Of a DNA stretch of 13,489 nucleotides, positions 6,766 to 13,489 are shown one piece after another. This DNA is from Pleionea sp041589565 (GTDB taxonomy: Bacteria > Pseudomonadota > Gammaproteobacteria > Enterobacterales > Kangiellaceae): positions 1 through 13,489 of the forward strand of contig JBFHVL010000088.1 of the NCBI GenBank assembly GCA_041589565.1, read 5' to 3'. Positions within the stretch are counted from its first letter, which is position 1; every line of letters begins with the position of its first letter. The position numbers were made by a program, and so were the translations under genes. Under the pieces are notes generated by a model. It was not told where the DNA came from, made no database searches, and saw only the letters and a program-made list of their open reading frames with translations.

Positions 6766-7956
6766 TCATTCTAGAACACGATTGAGCACTGAAGCTTTCT
6801 GACGCTTTTCCTGTGCTACATGCTCAATCACTTGATTTTGTTTCTCGACTGTTTGTTTTAAGCTTGCCAGTATTTGTTCAAAGGAATGAAATATTGTGTC
6901 ACCTGCATCCAATAAAGTTAACGACTCTTCAACAGCTTGATCTACATAATGTATAACTCGTTCTTCCTGATCATCGTCCAGTCCTAAACGTTGAATAAAT
7001 ACATTTAACTCATACACCATTTTGTGTAATCGCTTTGAGGCTTTCTGTTGATTATTGCCTAGCGAAGCCGTCAAGGTTTTCATGGTCGCCTGAATTACGT
7101 CAAATGAATAAATAAGGTCCTGTGTTTGCAGTAAAATATTTTCCTGTGCATCAATTTCTGACAGTCGGGAGCTGATACAACTTCCAATAGCAGGTAATAA
7201 CTCTTTAATAGAATTATAGTTTTCGTCACTATCATCCGGCATATTTTTAATTAAAATGCTGACATGCGGATAGTTTAACTGGATACGCTGATTAAATTCG
7301 TAGGAAGGCCCTTTGGTTTTCAGCAGGTCGACCAGCTCTCGTTCGATTGGCTTAATTTGACCTTCATAAGAAAAATAGTCATACCGCCCGTTTATTTCAG
7401 TAAGCAGAATGGCATTTAAATTAAGGGAAGTTAATAAATCAAACGTTGCATCAACCAAACACTCAAGAGTATGTAATGAGAATGACTGAGCCACAAAATC
7501 CATTACACGACCAAGCTTACTGCTCGTCGTAATGGCTTTACTTGCTGAACGCTGCGCAGTTTCCAGCTTCTTTTGAATGGATTGATTATACTCCTTGCGC
7601 TTTTTAAGCACGCCCACTTTCGACATGAGCTCAACTGGATTTAAAGGTTTGGCGATAAAGTCGTCACCACCGGAACTAAATGCTTTTATTCGAGTATCCA
7701 GATCCGTACTACCAGAAACAAAAATAACCGAAGTTTGCGCAAGTCGCCCCTGCTGCTCTAAACGGCGACAAACTTCAAAACCATCCATATCGGGCAGGCC
7801 AACATCTAATAAGACCACATCGGCATTTTGTTCTTTAAAATAATCAAAGACTTCGGTGCCGCTACCTATAGATGCAACATCAAAATTATCCGTCAGCATC
7901 GACTGGTGTGCCATTCGCACCATCGGATCATCATCGACAACTAAAATTTTACACAT
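6766..7956 (-). CDS. Response regulator with receiver domain and uncharacterised GAF-like/helical output part
   Basis: 396-aa cytoplasmic protein. Residues 1-120 are a complete CheY-like receiver: acidic pocket D8-D10, phosphoacceptor D51 in LLDVGLPDMDGFEV, switch S81, and K103 in FIAKPLNP. A short coiled segment (about 121-145) follows. About 148-270 form an alpha/beta region with the strand pattern of a GAF-like domain. The last 125 residues are helical and end in a Gln/Glu-rich probable coiled coil (about 355-396). There is no helix-turn-helix, GGDEF, EAL, HD-GYP or phosphatase motif, so the output is probably protein-protein interaction, and the partner kinase is not adjacent. I chose ATG 7956 (MCKILVVDDDP, the usual receiver start). 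An in-frame GTG at 7968 would add four residues; neither has a strong ribosome binding site. The gene stands alone, 255 nt from tadA. Confidence 0.85.
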   Translation of the reverse strand: MCKILVVDDDPMVRMAHQSMLTDNFDVASIGSGTEVFDYFKEQNADVVLLDVGLPDMDGFEVCRRLEQQGRLAQTSVIFVSGSTDLDTRIKAFSSGGDDFIAKPLNPVELMSKVGVLKKRKEYNQSIQKKLETAQRSASKAITTSSKLGRVMDFVAQSFSLHTLECLVDATFDLLTSLNLNAILLTEINGRYDYFSYEGQIKPIERELVDLLKTKGPSYEFNQRIQLNYPHVSILIKNMPDDSDENYNSIKELLPAIGSCISSRLSEIDAQENILLQTQDLIYSFDVIQATMKTLTASLGNNQQKASKRLHKMVYELNVFIQRLGLDDDQEERVIHYVDQAVEESLTLLDAGDTIFHSFEQILASLKQTVEKQNQVIEHVAQEKRQKASVLNRVLE

Positions 7957-8017
7957 AGTGTTCAGCACTCAATTAAAAAATCATTAATGACAGGCATCCT
8001 TGCACCGAATCTTTCCA

Positions 8018-8045
8018 ATTTTAGCCAAGCTCGCAAAGAGCACAA
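8018..8045 (-). promoter_or_regulatory. Weak candidate promoter for the response regulator
   Basis: On the minus strand TTGTGC (8045-8040) and TAAAAT (8023-8018) are separated by 16 nt, about 60 nt upstream of the start. The -10 is good and the -35 matches only its TTG. The rest of 7969-8211 holds no gene I would support. Confidence 0.25.
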
Positions 8046-8183
8046 TTGTACAGGTCTGCAAAAATCGAAAGTTGCGAAGGAATCCGACAATGATTACACC
8101 GGCAATGGACGATCTCTCAACCACTGTTCAGAGATAGACCTCCGTTAAACGCTTTCAGAGATGAATTAAGAATGTTGATTGCG

Positions 8184-8212
8184 ATGGTTTGGCAACGTAA
8201 GGTTCAAACCAT
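8184..8212 (-). terminator. Weak hairpin at the end of tadA
   Basis: ATGGTTTG (8184-8191) and CAAACCAT (8205-8212) form a perfect 8-bp stem around a 13-nt loop, ending at the tadA stop codon. No T run follows on the minus strand, so it may be a Rho-dependent 3' end structure or chance. Confidence 0.3.
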
Positions 8213-8772
8213 TACTGATTGGTCGATAATTTTTGCTGTTTTTTTTCGCGTCGACGACGTTTAAAAAATTGTGATAACAAAGCACTGCACTCGTCCGACA
8301 TTAAACCACCTTCTACAACAATCTGGTGGTTGTGATGTTCACTGTCGATTAGTGGAAAAACCGAACCACAAGCTCCGGTTTTTAAATCACGAGCGCCGTA
8401 AACAACACGCTTAACTCTTGCGTGTACCATTGCCATGGCGCACATAGCACAGGGCTCAAGCGTCACATAAGCCGTTGCATCAATCAATCGATAATTGCCG
8501 ATGCTTTCGCCTGCACTGCGTAGTGCCATGATTTCGGCATGGGCAGATGGGTCAGACTTGGCAATAGGTTGATTAAATCCTTCACCAATAACTTGTCCTT
8601 CTTTCACAATCACAGCGCCGACAGGTACCTCGTTGAGTGATTCTGCATGTTGAGCAAGCTCGATGGCACGTTGCATAAATTGTTTATCTTGTTCATTAAA
8701 CAATGTCGTATTGAATTGCTCAAGATTGTGAGAAATGGTGTTTCGTTTGAATAACTTTGAAAAGGGCCACAT
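8212..8772 (-). CDS. tadA: tRNA-specific adenosine deaminase TadA
   Basis: Zinc-dependent deaminase that converts the wobble adenosine A34 of tRNA-Arg(ACG) to inosine, an essential step in decoding CGN codons. At 186 aa it carries the complete cytidine/deoxycytidylate-deaminase-type active site: H78-A-E80 (E80 as proton shuttle) and PCAMC with C108 and C111 as zinc ligands. The surrounding segments (EVPVGAV; NYRLIDA; YVTLEPCAMC; ARDLKTGACGS) align with E. coli TadA. Relative to that protein it has about 20 extra N-terminal residues, including a basic WPFSKLFKR stretch. The ATG at 8772 has GAGGG about 10 nt upstream, so the extension is likely real. A later start at M33 (8676) would cut into the first helix. 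It follows the guaB-guaA-miniprotein genes on the same strand, an arrangement common in gammaproteobacteria. Confidence 0.96.
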   Translation of the reverse strand: MWPFSKLFKRNTISHNLEQFNTTLFNEQDKQFMQRAIELAQHAESLNEVPVGAVIVKEGQVIGEGFNQPIAKSDPSAHAEIMALRSAGESIGNYRLIDATAYVTLEPCAMCAMAMVHARVKRVVYGARDLKTGACGSVFPLIDSEHHNHQIVVEGGLMSDECSALLSQFFKRRRREKKQQKLSTNQ

Positions 8773-8810
8773 AAATATATTACCCTCGTTCGCCGTTTCG
8801 ATTTATCAGT

Positions 8811-8819
8811 AGCATAACA
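8811..8819 (-). promoter_or_regulatory. Candidate extended -10 promoter element for tadA
   Basis: On the minus strand TGTTATGCT combines the extended TGn motif with TATGCT (4 of 6 to TATAAT), about 40 nt before the tadA start. No recognisable -35 lies upstream. It could give tadA transcription independent of guaBA. Confidence 0.25.
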
Positions 8820-8829
8820 GTAACGACGG

Positions 8830-8940
8830 TCACTCAGACTTATTTGGGTTGTTGCGTTTGCCGTGCAGCTTTAAACCCGGACCGATTAACAGGATTAAAA
8901 CAATTAACCACCAGAAGTCGGATACAAACTCAAACAACAT
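8830..8940 (-). CDS. Small single-span membrane protein (36 aa) between guaA and tadA
   Basis: The minus-strand frame from ATG 8940-8938 to TGA 8832-8830 encodes 36 residues, beginning MLFEFVSDFWWLIVLILLIG. Residues 9-23 are a strongly hydrophobic helix with a Trp pair at its start. The C-terminal tail (24-36) is basic and polar (KLHGKRNN...), so the positive-inside rule places the C-terminus in the cytoplasm. A GAG element lies 8 nt upstream of the ATG and AGAGG a little further. It sits 44 nt after the guaA stop and 57 nt before the tadA start, on the same strand, so it is probably co-transcribed with one or both. The acidic-hydrophobic-basic layout resembles known bacterial small membrane proteins rather than random sequence. 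Function is unknown. Confidence 0.6.
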   Translation of the reverse strand: MLFEFVSDFWWLIVLILLIGPGLKLHGKRNNPNKSE

Positions 8941-8984
8941 GGTTCACACTCGACCTCTGGTAAATGGTTAACAACAGGAATAAA

Positions 8985-10562
8985 TTATTCCCATTCAATT
9001 GTGGCGGGTGGCTTACTGGAGATATCGTAAGTCACACGAGAAATGCCGTTGATCTCATTGATGATGCGATTAGAAACATGTTCCAAAAATTCGTAAGGCA
9101 AGTGCGCCCATCGCGCGGTCATAAAATCAATAGTTTCTACAGCACGAAGCGCAACAACGTAATCGTATTTACGTGCATCGCCCATGACACCCACCGACTT
9201 AACCGGTAAGAAAACGGCAAAGGCTTGTGAAGTTTTATGATACAGCTCGTGCTTGTACAACTCTTCAATAAAGATGGCATCAGCACGACGTAGTAAGTCG
9301 GCGTATTCTTTTTTCACTTCGCCTAAAATACGTACACCAAGACCAGGCCCAGGGAAAGGATGGCGATACAACATATCGTAAGGCAGGCCGAGTTCCAATC
9401 CAATTTTACGCACTTCATCTTTAAACAATTCACGCAGCGGCTCAACCAGTTTTAATTCCATATCTTCGGGTAAACCACCGACATTGTGGTGCGATTTAAT
9501 GACATGAGCTTTGCCGGTTTTGGCGCCAGCCGATTCAATCACGTCTGGATAAATGGTTCCTTGAGCAAGCCACTTGGCATTTTTTAATTTGCTGGCTTCT
9601 TCCTCAAATACTTCAACGAAAACGCGACCAATAATTTTTCGCTTGGCCTCAGGCTCGTTTTCACCTTTCAACGCATTAAGAAAACGATCTTCGGCGTCGA
9701 CGCGAATGACATTAAGCCCCATGTGTTTGGCAAACATGGCCATCACCTGATCGCCTTCATTAAGGCGTAGCAGACCGTTATCGACAAATACACAAGTTAA
9801 ATTTTTTCCAATTGCTTTGTGCAACAGTGCTGCGGTTACTGACGAATCAACACCACCGGACAAACCAAGCACCACTTCATCGTCCCCGACCTGTTCGCGA
9901 ATTTGTTCCACCGCATCGTCAATAATATTGCCAGCCGTCCACAAAGCTTCGCAATCACAAATACCAAGTACAAAACGCTCCAACAAACGACCGCCCTGAC
10001 GAGTATGAGTAACTTCGGGATGGAACTGAACGCCATAAAATTTCTTTTCTTCATTGGCCATGGCCGCAAACGGGGCATTACCACTGGAACCAATACATTT
10101 AAAGCCAGGAGGTAACGCAGTCACCTTGTCACCATGACTCATCCACACATCCAGTAAGAAGTCACCTTTTTCATCAGCATGATCTTCAATACCACGGAAT
10201 AATTCAGACTCACCGACATGCTTAACCTGTGCATATCCGAACTCACGCTCCGTCGAGCCAGACACTTCGCCACCCAGTTGCGCCGCCATGGTCTGCATGC
10301 CGTAACAAATACCCAATACCGGAACACCCAGTTCAAAAACGATACTGGATGCACGGGGCGTGGTAGCTTCGGTTACGCTTTCCGGACCGCCGGATAAAAT
10401 AATACCGTGAGGATCAAACTCCCGAATCGCCTGCTCATCCAGATCGAAGGGATACAATTCACAATACACACCAATTTCACGTACGCGGCGCGCGATTAGC
10501 TGAGTGTACTGTGAGCCAAAGTCCAGAATTAGAATTCGACTGGAATGAATGTCTTTAGACAT
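8985..10562 (-). CDS. guaA: GMP synthase (glutamine-hydrolysing)
   Basis: Converts XMP + ATP + glutamine to GMP, the last step of de novo guanine nucleotide synthesis. Its 525 aa equal the E. coli enzyme, and key residues fall at the same numbers. The N-terminal class I glutamine amidotransferase has nucleophile C86 in GICYGMQ, with H181 and E183 in FHPEV. The central ATP pyrophosphatase has the P-loop SGGVDSS (235-241). The C-terminal dimerisation/XMP-binding domain ends ...PPATIEWE, the usual terminus. ATG 10562 is preceded by AAAGG at 8 nt. It lies 116 nt downstream of guaB on the same strand, past a strong hairpin. GuaA expression therefore depends on read-through or on a promoter I could not identify in 10563-10619. 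Confidence 0.98.
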   Translation of the reverse strand: MSKDIHSSRILILDFGSQYTQLIARRVREIGVYCELYPFDLDEQAIREFDPHGIILSGGPESVTEATTPRASSIVFELGVPVLGICYGMQTMAAQLGGEVSGSTEREFGYAQVKHVGESELFRGIEDHADEKGDFLLDVWMSHGDKVTALPPGFKCIGSSGNAPFAAMANEEKKFYGVQFHPEVTHTRQGGRLLERFVLGICDCEALWTAGNIIDDAVEQIREQVGDDEVVLGLSGGVDSSVTAALLHKAIGKNLTCVFVDNGLLRLNEGDQVMAMFAKHMGLNVIRVDAEDRFLNALKGENEPEAKRKIIGRVFVEVFEEEASKLKNAKWLAQGTIYPDVIESAGAKTGKAHVIKSHHNVGGLPEDMELKLVEPLRELFKDEVRKIGLELGLPYDMLYRHPFPGPGLGVRILGEVKKEYADLLRRADAIFIEELYKHELYHKTSQAFAVFLPVKSVGVMGDARKYDYVVALRAVETIDFMTARWAHLPYEFLEHVSNRIINEINGISRVTYDISSKPPATIEWE

Positions 10563-10619
10563 AAGCGATACCTTTGTTCAATCTGCAACGAAGTGATTTA
10601 AGTTAACAGCTTCTCGATT

Positions 10620-10655
10620 AAAAAACAGAAGAGCCGAAGCACTCGCTTCGGCTCT
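10620..10655 (-). terminator. Rho-independent terminator or attenuator between guaB and guaA
   Basis: An 11-bp perfect stem (AGAGCCGAAGC at 10630-10640 with GCTTCGGCTCT at 10645-10655) has a 4-nt loop. On the minus strand TTCTGTTTTTT follows, ending in six T (10625-10620). It is 23 nt past the guaB stop and 57 nt before the guaA start. In E. coli guaBA is one transcript, so a strong hairpin here suggests guaB is expressed in excess of guaA. Confidence 0.85.
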
Positions 10656-10678
10656 AAGTATAGTGTGTTTCTTTTGCT

Positions 10679-12145
10679 CTATTTACCGATTTGGTAATTC
10701 GGCGCCTCTTTGGTGATTTGAACATCGTGCACATGTGACTCGTTCATACCGGCCGCAGTCACTTTGACAAACTCGGCCTTTTCCCGCAGTTCCTCAATCG
10801 TGCGACATCCAGTCAGGCCCATGGAGCTACGCAACCCGCCCATCATTTGATGCACAATGTTTACCAAAGTACCTTTATAAGGCACCCGCCCTTCAATGCC
10901 TTCAGGAACCAGCTTATCCGCCGCATTAGAACTTTGGAAATAACGATCGCTGGAGCCTTGCTTTTGCGACATGGCGCCCAGTGAGCCCATACCGCGATAA
11001 GACTTGTACGAACGCCCTTGATACAACTCAACTTCACCCGGCGCTTCTTCGGTACCAGCCAACATACTGCCGACCATGACCACATAAGCACCTGCTGCCA
11101 ACGCTTTACACATATCGCCCGAATAACGAACTCCACCGTCCGCGATTAAAGGTACACCAGTGTTTTTCAGCGCATGGGCAACATTAGAGACAGCCGTCAC
11201 CTGTGGAACACCTACACCGGTTACGATACGCGTAGTACAAATCGATCCGGGACCGATACCCACTTTTACACCATCAGCACCCGCTTCAACCAGTGCCAGG
11301 GCACCTGCGGCTGTGGCTATGTTACCGCCAATAACCTGCACATCCGGGTAATGTTGCTTGACCCACTTAACTCGATCCAATACACCTTGCGAATGGCCGT
11401 GAGAGGTATCCACCAGAACAACATCAACACCTGCGGCGACCAATGCAGCAACACGCTCATCGGTCTCGGCACCAGTGCCTACCGCAGCGCCCACGCGTAA
11501 GTGACCTAATCGGTCTTTGGCTGCATTAGGTTTATCTTCGGCTTTTTGAATATCTTTTACGGTAATCAGGCCTTTCAGGTTAAAGTCGTCATCGACCATC
11601 AATACTTTTTCGATGCGATGCTTGTGCATCAACGCCAAGGCTTCTTCGGTTTCGGCGCCTTCCATTACGGTTACCAAACGCTCTTTTGGTGTCATAACTG
11701 AAGACACGGGACGATCAAGGTGGGTCTCGAATCGAACATCACGGCTGGTCACAATACCAACCAGTTCTTTGCCCTGAACCACAGGAACACCGGAAATGCC
11801 ATTTTCGGCAGTAATACGCTTTAACTCGGCAATGGTGGTTTTTGGAGTCACGGTGATGGGATCATTGACCACACCACTTTCAAATTTTTTCACTTTGCGC
11901 ACTTCTTCGGCTTGCTGCGCTATAGACATATTTTTATGAATAAAACCCAGACCACCTTCTTGGGCCAAAGCAATCGCTAAACGCGACTCGGTCACTGTGT
12001 CCATCGCCGCAGACACCAAAGGCATATTGATAGAAATGTCTCGTGTTAGCTGAGTTTCCAGTTCAGCCAAATGGGGCAATACGGTAGAATGCGCTGGAAC
12101 CAATAAAACATCATCGAAAGTAAGAGCTTCCTGAATAATTCGCAT
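10679..12145 (-). CDS. guaB: Inosine-5'-monophosphate dehydrogenase
   Basis: Oxidises IMP to XMP with NAD+, the committed and usually rate-limiting step to GMP. Its 488 aa match the bacterial norm. A TIM barrel is interrupted by a tandem CBS (Bateman) module at about 93-146 and 152-204, the regulatory nucleotide-binding part. Catalytic C303 lies in the loop GPGSICTTR, preceded by KVGIG. The IMP-binding IADGGVRYSGD (334-344) and the mobile flap EGRVPYKG (418-425) with its Arg and Tyr are intact. ATG 12145 is preceded by GGTGA at 9 nt. The TAG stop is followed by a strong terminator. An extended -10 promoter with a GC-rich discriminator lies about 40 nt upstream of the start. Confidence 0.98.
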   Translation of the reverse strand: MRIIQEALTFDDVLLVPAHSTVLPHLAELETQLTRDISINMPLVSAAMDTVTESRLAIALAQEGGLGFIHKNMSIAQQAEEVRKVKKFESGVVNDPITVTPKTTIAELKRITAENGISGVPVVQGKELVGIVTSRDVRFETHLDRPVSSVMTPKERLVTVMEGAETEEALALMHKHRIEKVLMVDDDFNLKGLITVKDIQKAEDKPNAAKDRLGHLRVGAAVGTGAETDERVAALVAAGVDVVLVDTSHGHSQGVLDRVKWVKQHYPDVQVIGGNIATAAGALALVEAGADGVKVGIGPGSICTTRIVTGVGVPQVTAVSNVAHALKNTGVPLIADGGVRYSGDMCKALAAGAYVVMVGSMLAGTEEAPGEVELYQGRSYKSYRGMGSLGAMSQKQGSSDRYFQSSNAADKLVPEGIEGRVPYKGTLVNIVHQMMGGLRSSMGLTGCRTIEELREKAEFVKVTAAGMNESHVHDVQITKEAPNYQIGK

Positions 12146-12189
12146 AATGGAACGTCACCTTGCAGTTGCGGTCGGAAAACCAAAGCGGG

Positions 12190-12219
12190 ATTATAACATT
12201 TATGCAGAAATGAGAACAA
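12190..12219 (-). promoter_or_regulatory. guaB promoter (extended -10, sigma-70 type)
   Basis: On the minus strand TATAAT (12195-12190), a perfect -10, is preceded by TGT (the extended TGn motif) and, 18 nt further, by TTGTTC (12219-12214) as a weak -35. Transcription should start near 12183, giving a leader of about 40 nt. The bases just after the -10 are CCCGC, a GC-rich discriminator typical of promoters inhibited by ppGpp. The E. coli guaB promoter is known to be under stringent control; the same control here is inferred. No PurR-box palindrome was found. Confidence 0.75.
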
Positions 12220-12460
12220 TGCTCACACAAGACCAACTCGGGGTGATCGGCAAATTTTTGATAAATTAATCGAAATTGCAATAATTGGCGCCATTAACAA
12301 CAGGTAGATATCGCCTTTTGTCCCAAATTGATAGCCACAGCTGTAATTATAACCCTCGAGAAGGGCAATAAATTCAATAAGATAGCGACAATAACCTGCT
12401 GCTAATGGTAATTTAGACTGAAATTGATAAAAAATCGCGTTTAACTCAACCGAGTCCTCT
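12220..12460. other. guaB-xseA divergent intergenic region
   Basis: The 315 nt between the guaB and xseA starts hold the guaB promoter at the left and otherwise AT-rich sequence. On the plus strand TTGATA (12258-12263) and AATAAT (12280-12285), 16 nt apart, are a weak candidate promoter for xseA. A TATAAC at about 12349 is another possible -10. The minus-strand open frame across this region lacks a ribosome binding site and is not accepted as a gene. No tRNA, strong hairpin or riboswitch is seen. Confidence 0.4.
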
Positions 12461-13489
12461 ATGCTGAAACCCGTCTTACAGCCCAAAAAGCCCAGTGAGC
12501 CCAAATACCTCACCATCAGTCAATTAAACCGAACCATCAAGAACCTGTTAGAGCAAAAGACCGGGCAAATGCTCATTCAGGGCGAAATCAGCAATCTGGT
12601 GCGGGCCAGTTCCGGGCATTGGTATTTCTCGTTGAAAGATGAGCAGGCTCAGGTGAAATGCACCATGTGGCGCGGCCGCAACCAGTTAATTAAGTTTCGG
12701 CCAGAAAATGGTATGCAAATTTATGTGCGGGCCAAAGTAACCTTGTACGAAGCTCGCGGTGACTACCAACTATCTGTGGATTACATGGAACCTGCTGGTT
12801 TGGGTAATCTGCAAATGCAGTACGAACAGCTTAAACAAAAGCTGGAAACCGAAGGGCTGTTCAGCTCTGATAGAAAGCGCGAGATCCCGCATCGCCCCCT
12901 ATCAATTGGAGTGATCACCTCACCAACGGGCGCAGCTATCCGAGATGTACTCACCGTAATGCAGCGCCGCTCTCCTATGACGGAAGTGATTATTTATCCC
13001 TGCCAGGTCCAGGGTAAACAGGCTCATCGAACGATTATTGAAGCGCTCAAAGTTGCAAATAAAAGGAAAGAAGTGGATGTCCTGTTACTCACCCGAGGCG
13101 GGGGATCACTGGAAGACCTCTGGTGCTTTAACGAAGAGGCGCTCGCTTACGCCATTGCAGAATCGAAGCTACCCGTGATCTCAGCCGTTGGCCATGAGAT
13201 TGACTTTACCATCAGTGATTTTGTAGCCGATTTACGCGCAGCCACACCTTCGGCGGCAGCGGAATTACTGACGGTTGACCAACGAGAACTGCGCCAGCAG
13301 CTGGACGCAATCCAAATTTACCTGAGCCAAAACCTGAATAACCAGCTGGAGCAGCTACAGTCGCGACTTAGTCTGTTGCGACTGAGACTAACGGATCCCG
13401 ATCCGCTACTGGCGACTTATCAGGCACAACTGAAACAGTATGCCCAATCACTCACCGCCAATCTGCGACAACTGCTCAGCGAAAAAAAC
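12461..13489 (+). CDS. xseA: Exodeoxyribonuclease VII large subunit (5' part, cut by window end)
   Basis: Large, catalytic subunit of exonuclease VII, which with XseB degrades single-stranded DNA from both ends in repair and recombination. The window contains 343 codons from ATG 12461 with no stop; the E. coli protein is 456 aa, so about three quarters is present. The N-terminal OB-fold (about 15-112) has LTISQLNRTIKNLLE and GEISNLVRASSGHWYFSLKD. The catalytic domain begins near 127 and shows IGVITSPTGAAIRDVL (149-164), LTRGGGSLEDLWCFNEE (210-226) and AVGHEIDFTISDFVADLRAA (242-261), all family hallmarks. The long Gln/Leu-rich stretch after 275 is the start of the coiled-coil region that binds XseB. 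The ribosome binding site is weak (GAG 6 nt upstream). Divergence from guaB is the order also seen in E. coli. Confidence 0.96.
   Translation, partial: MLKPVLQPKKPSEPKYLTISQLNRTIKNLLEQKTGQMLIQGEISNLVRASSGHWYFSLKDEQAQVKCTMWRGRNQLIKFRPENGMQIYVRAKVTLYEARGDYQLSVDYMEPAGLGNLQMQYEQLKQKLETEGLFSSDRKREIPHRPLSIGVITSPTGAAIRDVLTVMQRRSPMTEVIIYPCQVQGKQAHRTIIEALKVANKRKEVDVLLLTRGGGSLEDLWCFNEEALAYAIAESKLPVISAVGHEIDFTISDFVADLRAATPSAAAELLTVDQRELRQQLDAIQIYLSQNLNNQLEQLQSRLSLLRLRLTDPDPLLATYQAQLKQYAQSLTANLRQLLSEKN

Noticed and set aside
7984..8124. 46-codon minus-strand frame with GTG start and a hydrophobic middle, upstream of the response regulator
   Set aside because: The GGAGG upstream is 14 nt from the GTG, too far for normal initiation. 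There is no ATG, and the frame overlaps the likely promoter of the response regulator. Chance is the simpler explanation.
12223..12516. 97-codon minus-strand open frame between guaB and xseA
   Set aside because: It overlaps the first 56 nt of xseA on the opposite strand, has no ribosome binding site, and ends just upstream of the guaB promoter. Its peptide shows no recognisable domain.
1..13489. CRISPR array, insertion sequence, prophage, attachment site, tRNA or rRNA
   Set aside because: No regularly spaced repeats, transposase or integrase motifs, or cloverleaf sequences were seen. The gene content is mostly core housekeeping.

Overview
The window reads as ordinary chromosome of a gammaproteobacterium of moderate GC content. 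The evidence is the close match of GuaA (525 aa) and GuaB (488 aa) to their E. coli counterparts in length and motif position, and the familiar arrangement of xseA divergent from guaB-guaA with tadA downstream. A marine Oceanospirillales- or Alteromonadales-like host is plausible, but I cannot fix the genus from sequence alone.

Layout from left to right: (1) the 3' end of a YbaK/ProX-type aminoacyl-tRNA deacylase on the plus strand, closed by a strong hairpin. (2) On the minus strand, an AT-rich gene for a membrane-anchored or exported protein with ankyrin-like repeats and no recognised function. It sits directly downstream of a large gene for the fused adenosylcobalamin-dependent isobutyryl-CoA mutase IcmF (B12 domain + G-protein chaperone + mutase). 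A terminator hairpin separates the two, and a possible short leader ORF runs through that hairpin. (3) A divergent intergenic region with two FadR-box-like sequences, followed by a plus-strand EamA/DMT-family transporter. (4) On the minus strand, a single-gene response regulator with a non-DNA-binding, partly GAF-like and helical C-terminal part. (5) A minus-strand cluster guaB - guaA - 36-codon membrane miniprotein - tadA, with a strong terminator between guaB and guaA. (6) A regulatory region with a clear extended -10 promoter for guaB, then the divergent plus-strand xseA, cut by the window end after 343 codons.

Functionally, guaB and guaA make GMP from IMP. TadA modifies the wobble base of tRNA-Arg, and XseA is the large subunit of exonuclease VII. 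IcmF interconverts isobutyryl- and n-butyryl-CoA, and its possible FadR-like operators would fit control by acyl-CoA status. No mobile element, CRISPR array, tRNA, rRNA or convincing riboswitch was seen. The least explained items are the ankyrin-like protein, its leader/terminator arrangement, the 36-aa membrane ORF and the C-terminal part of the response regulator.
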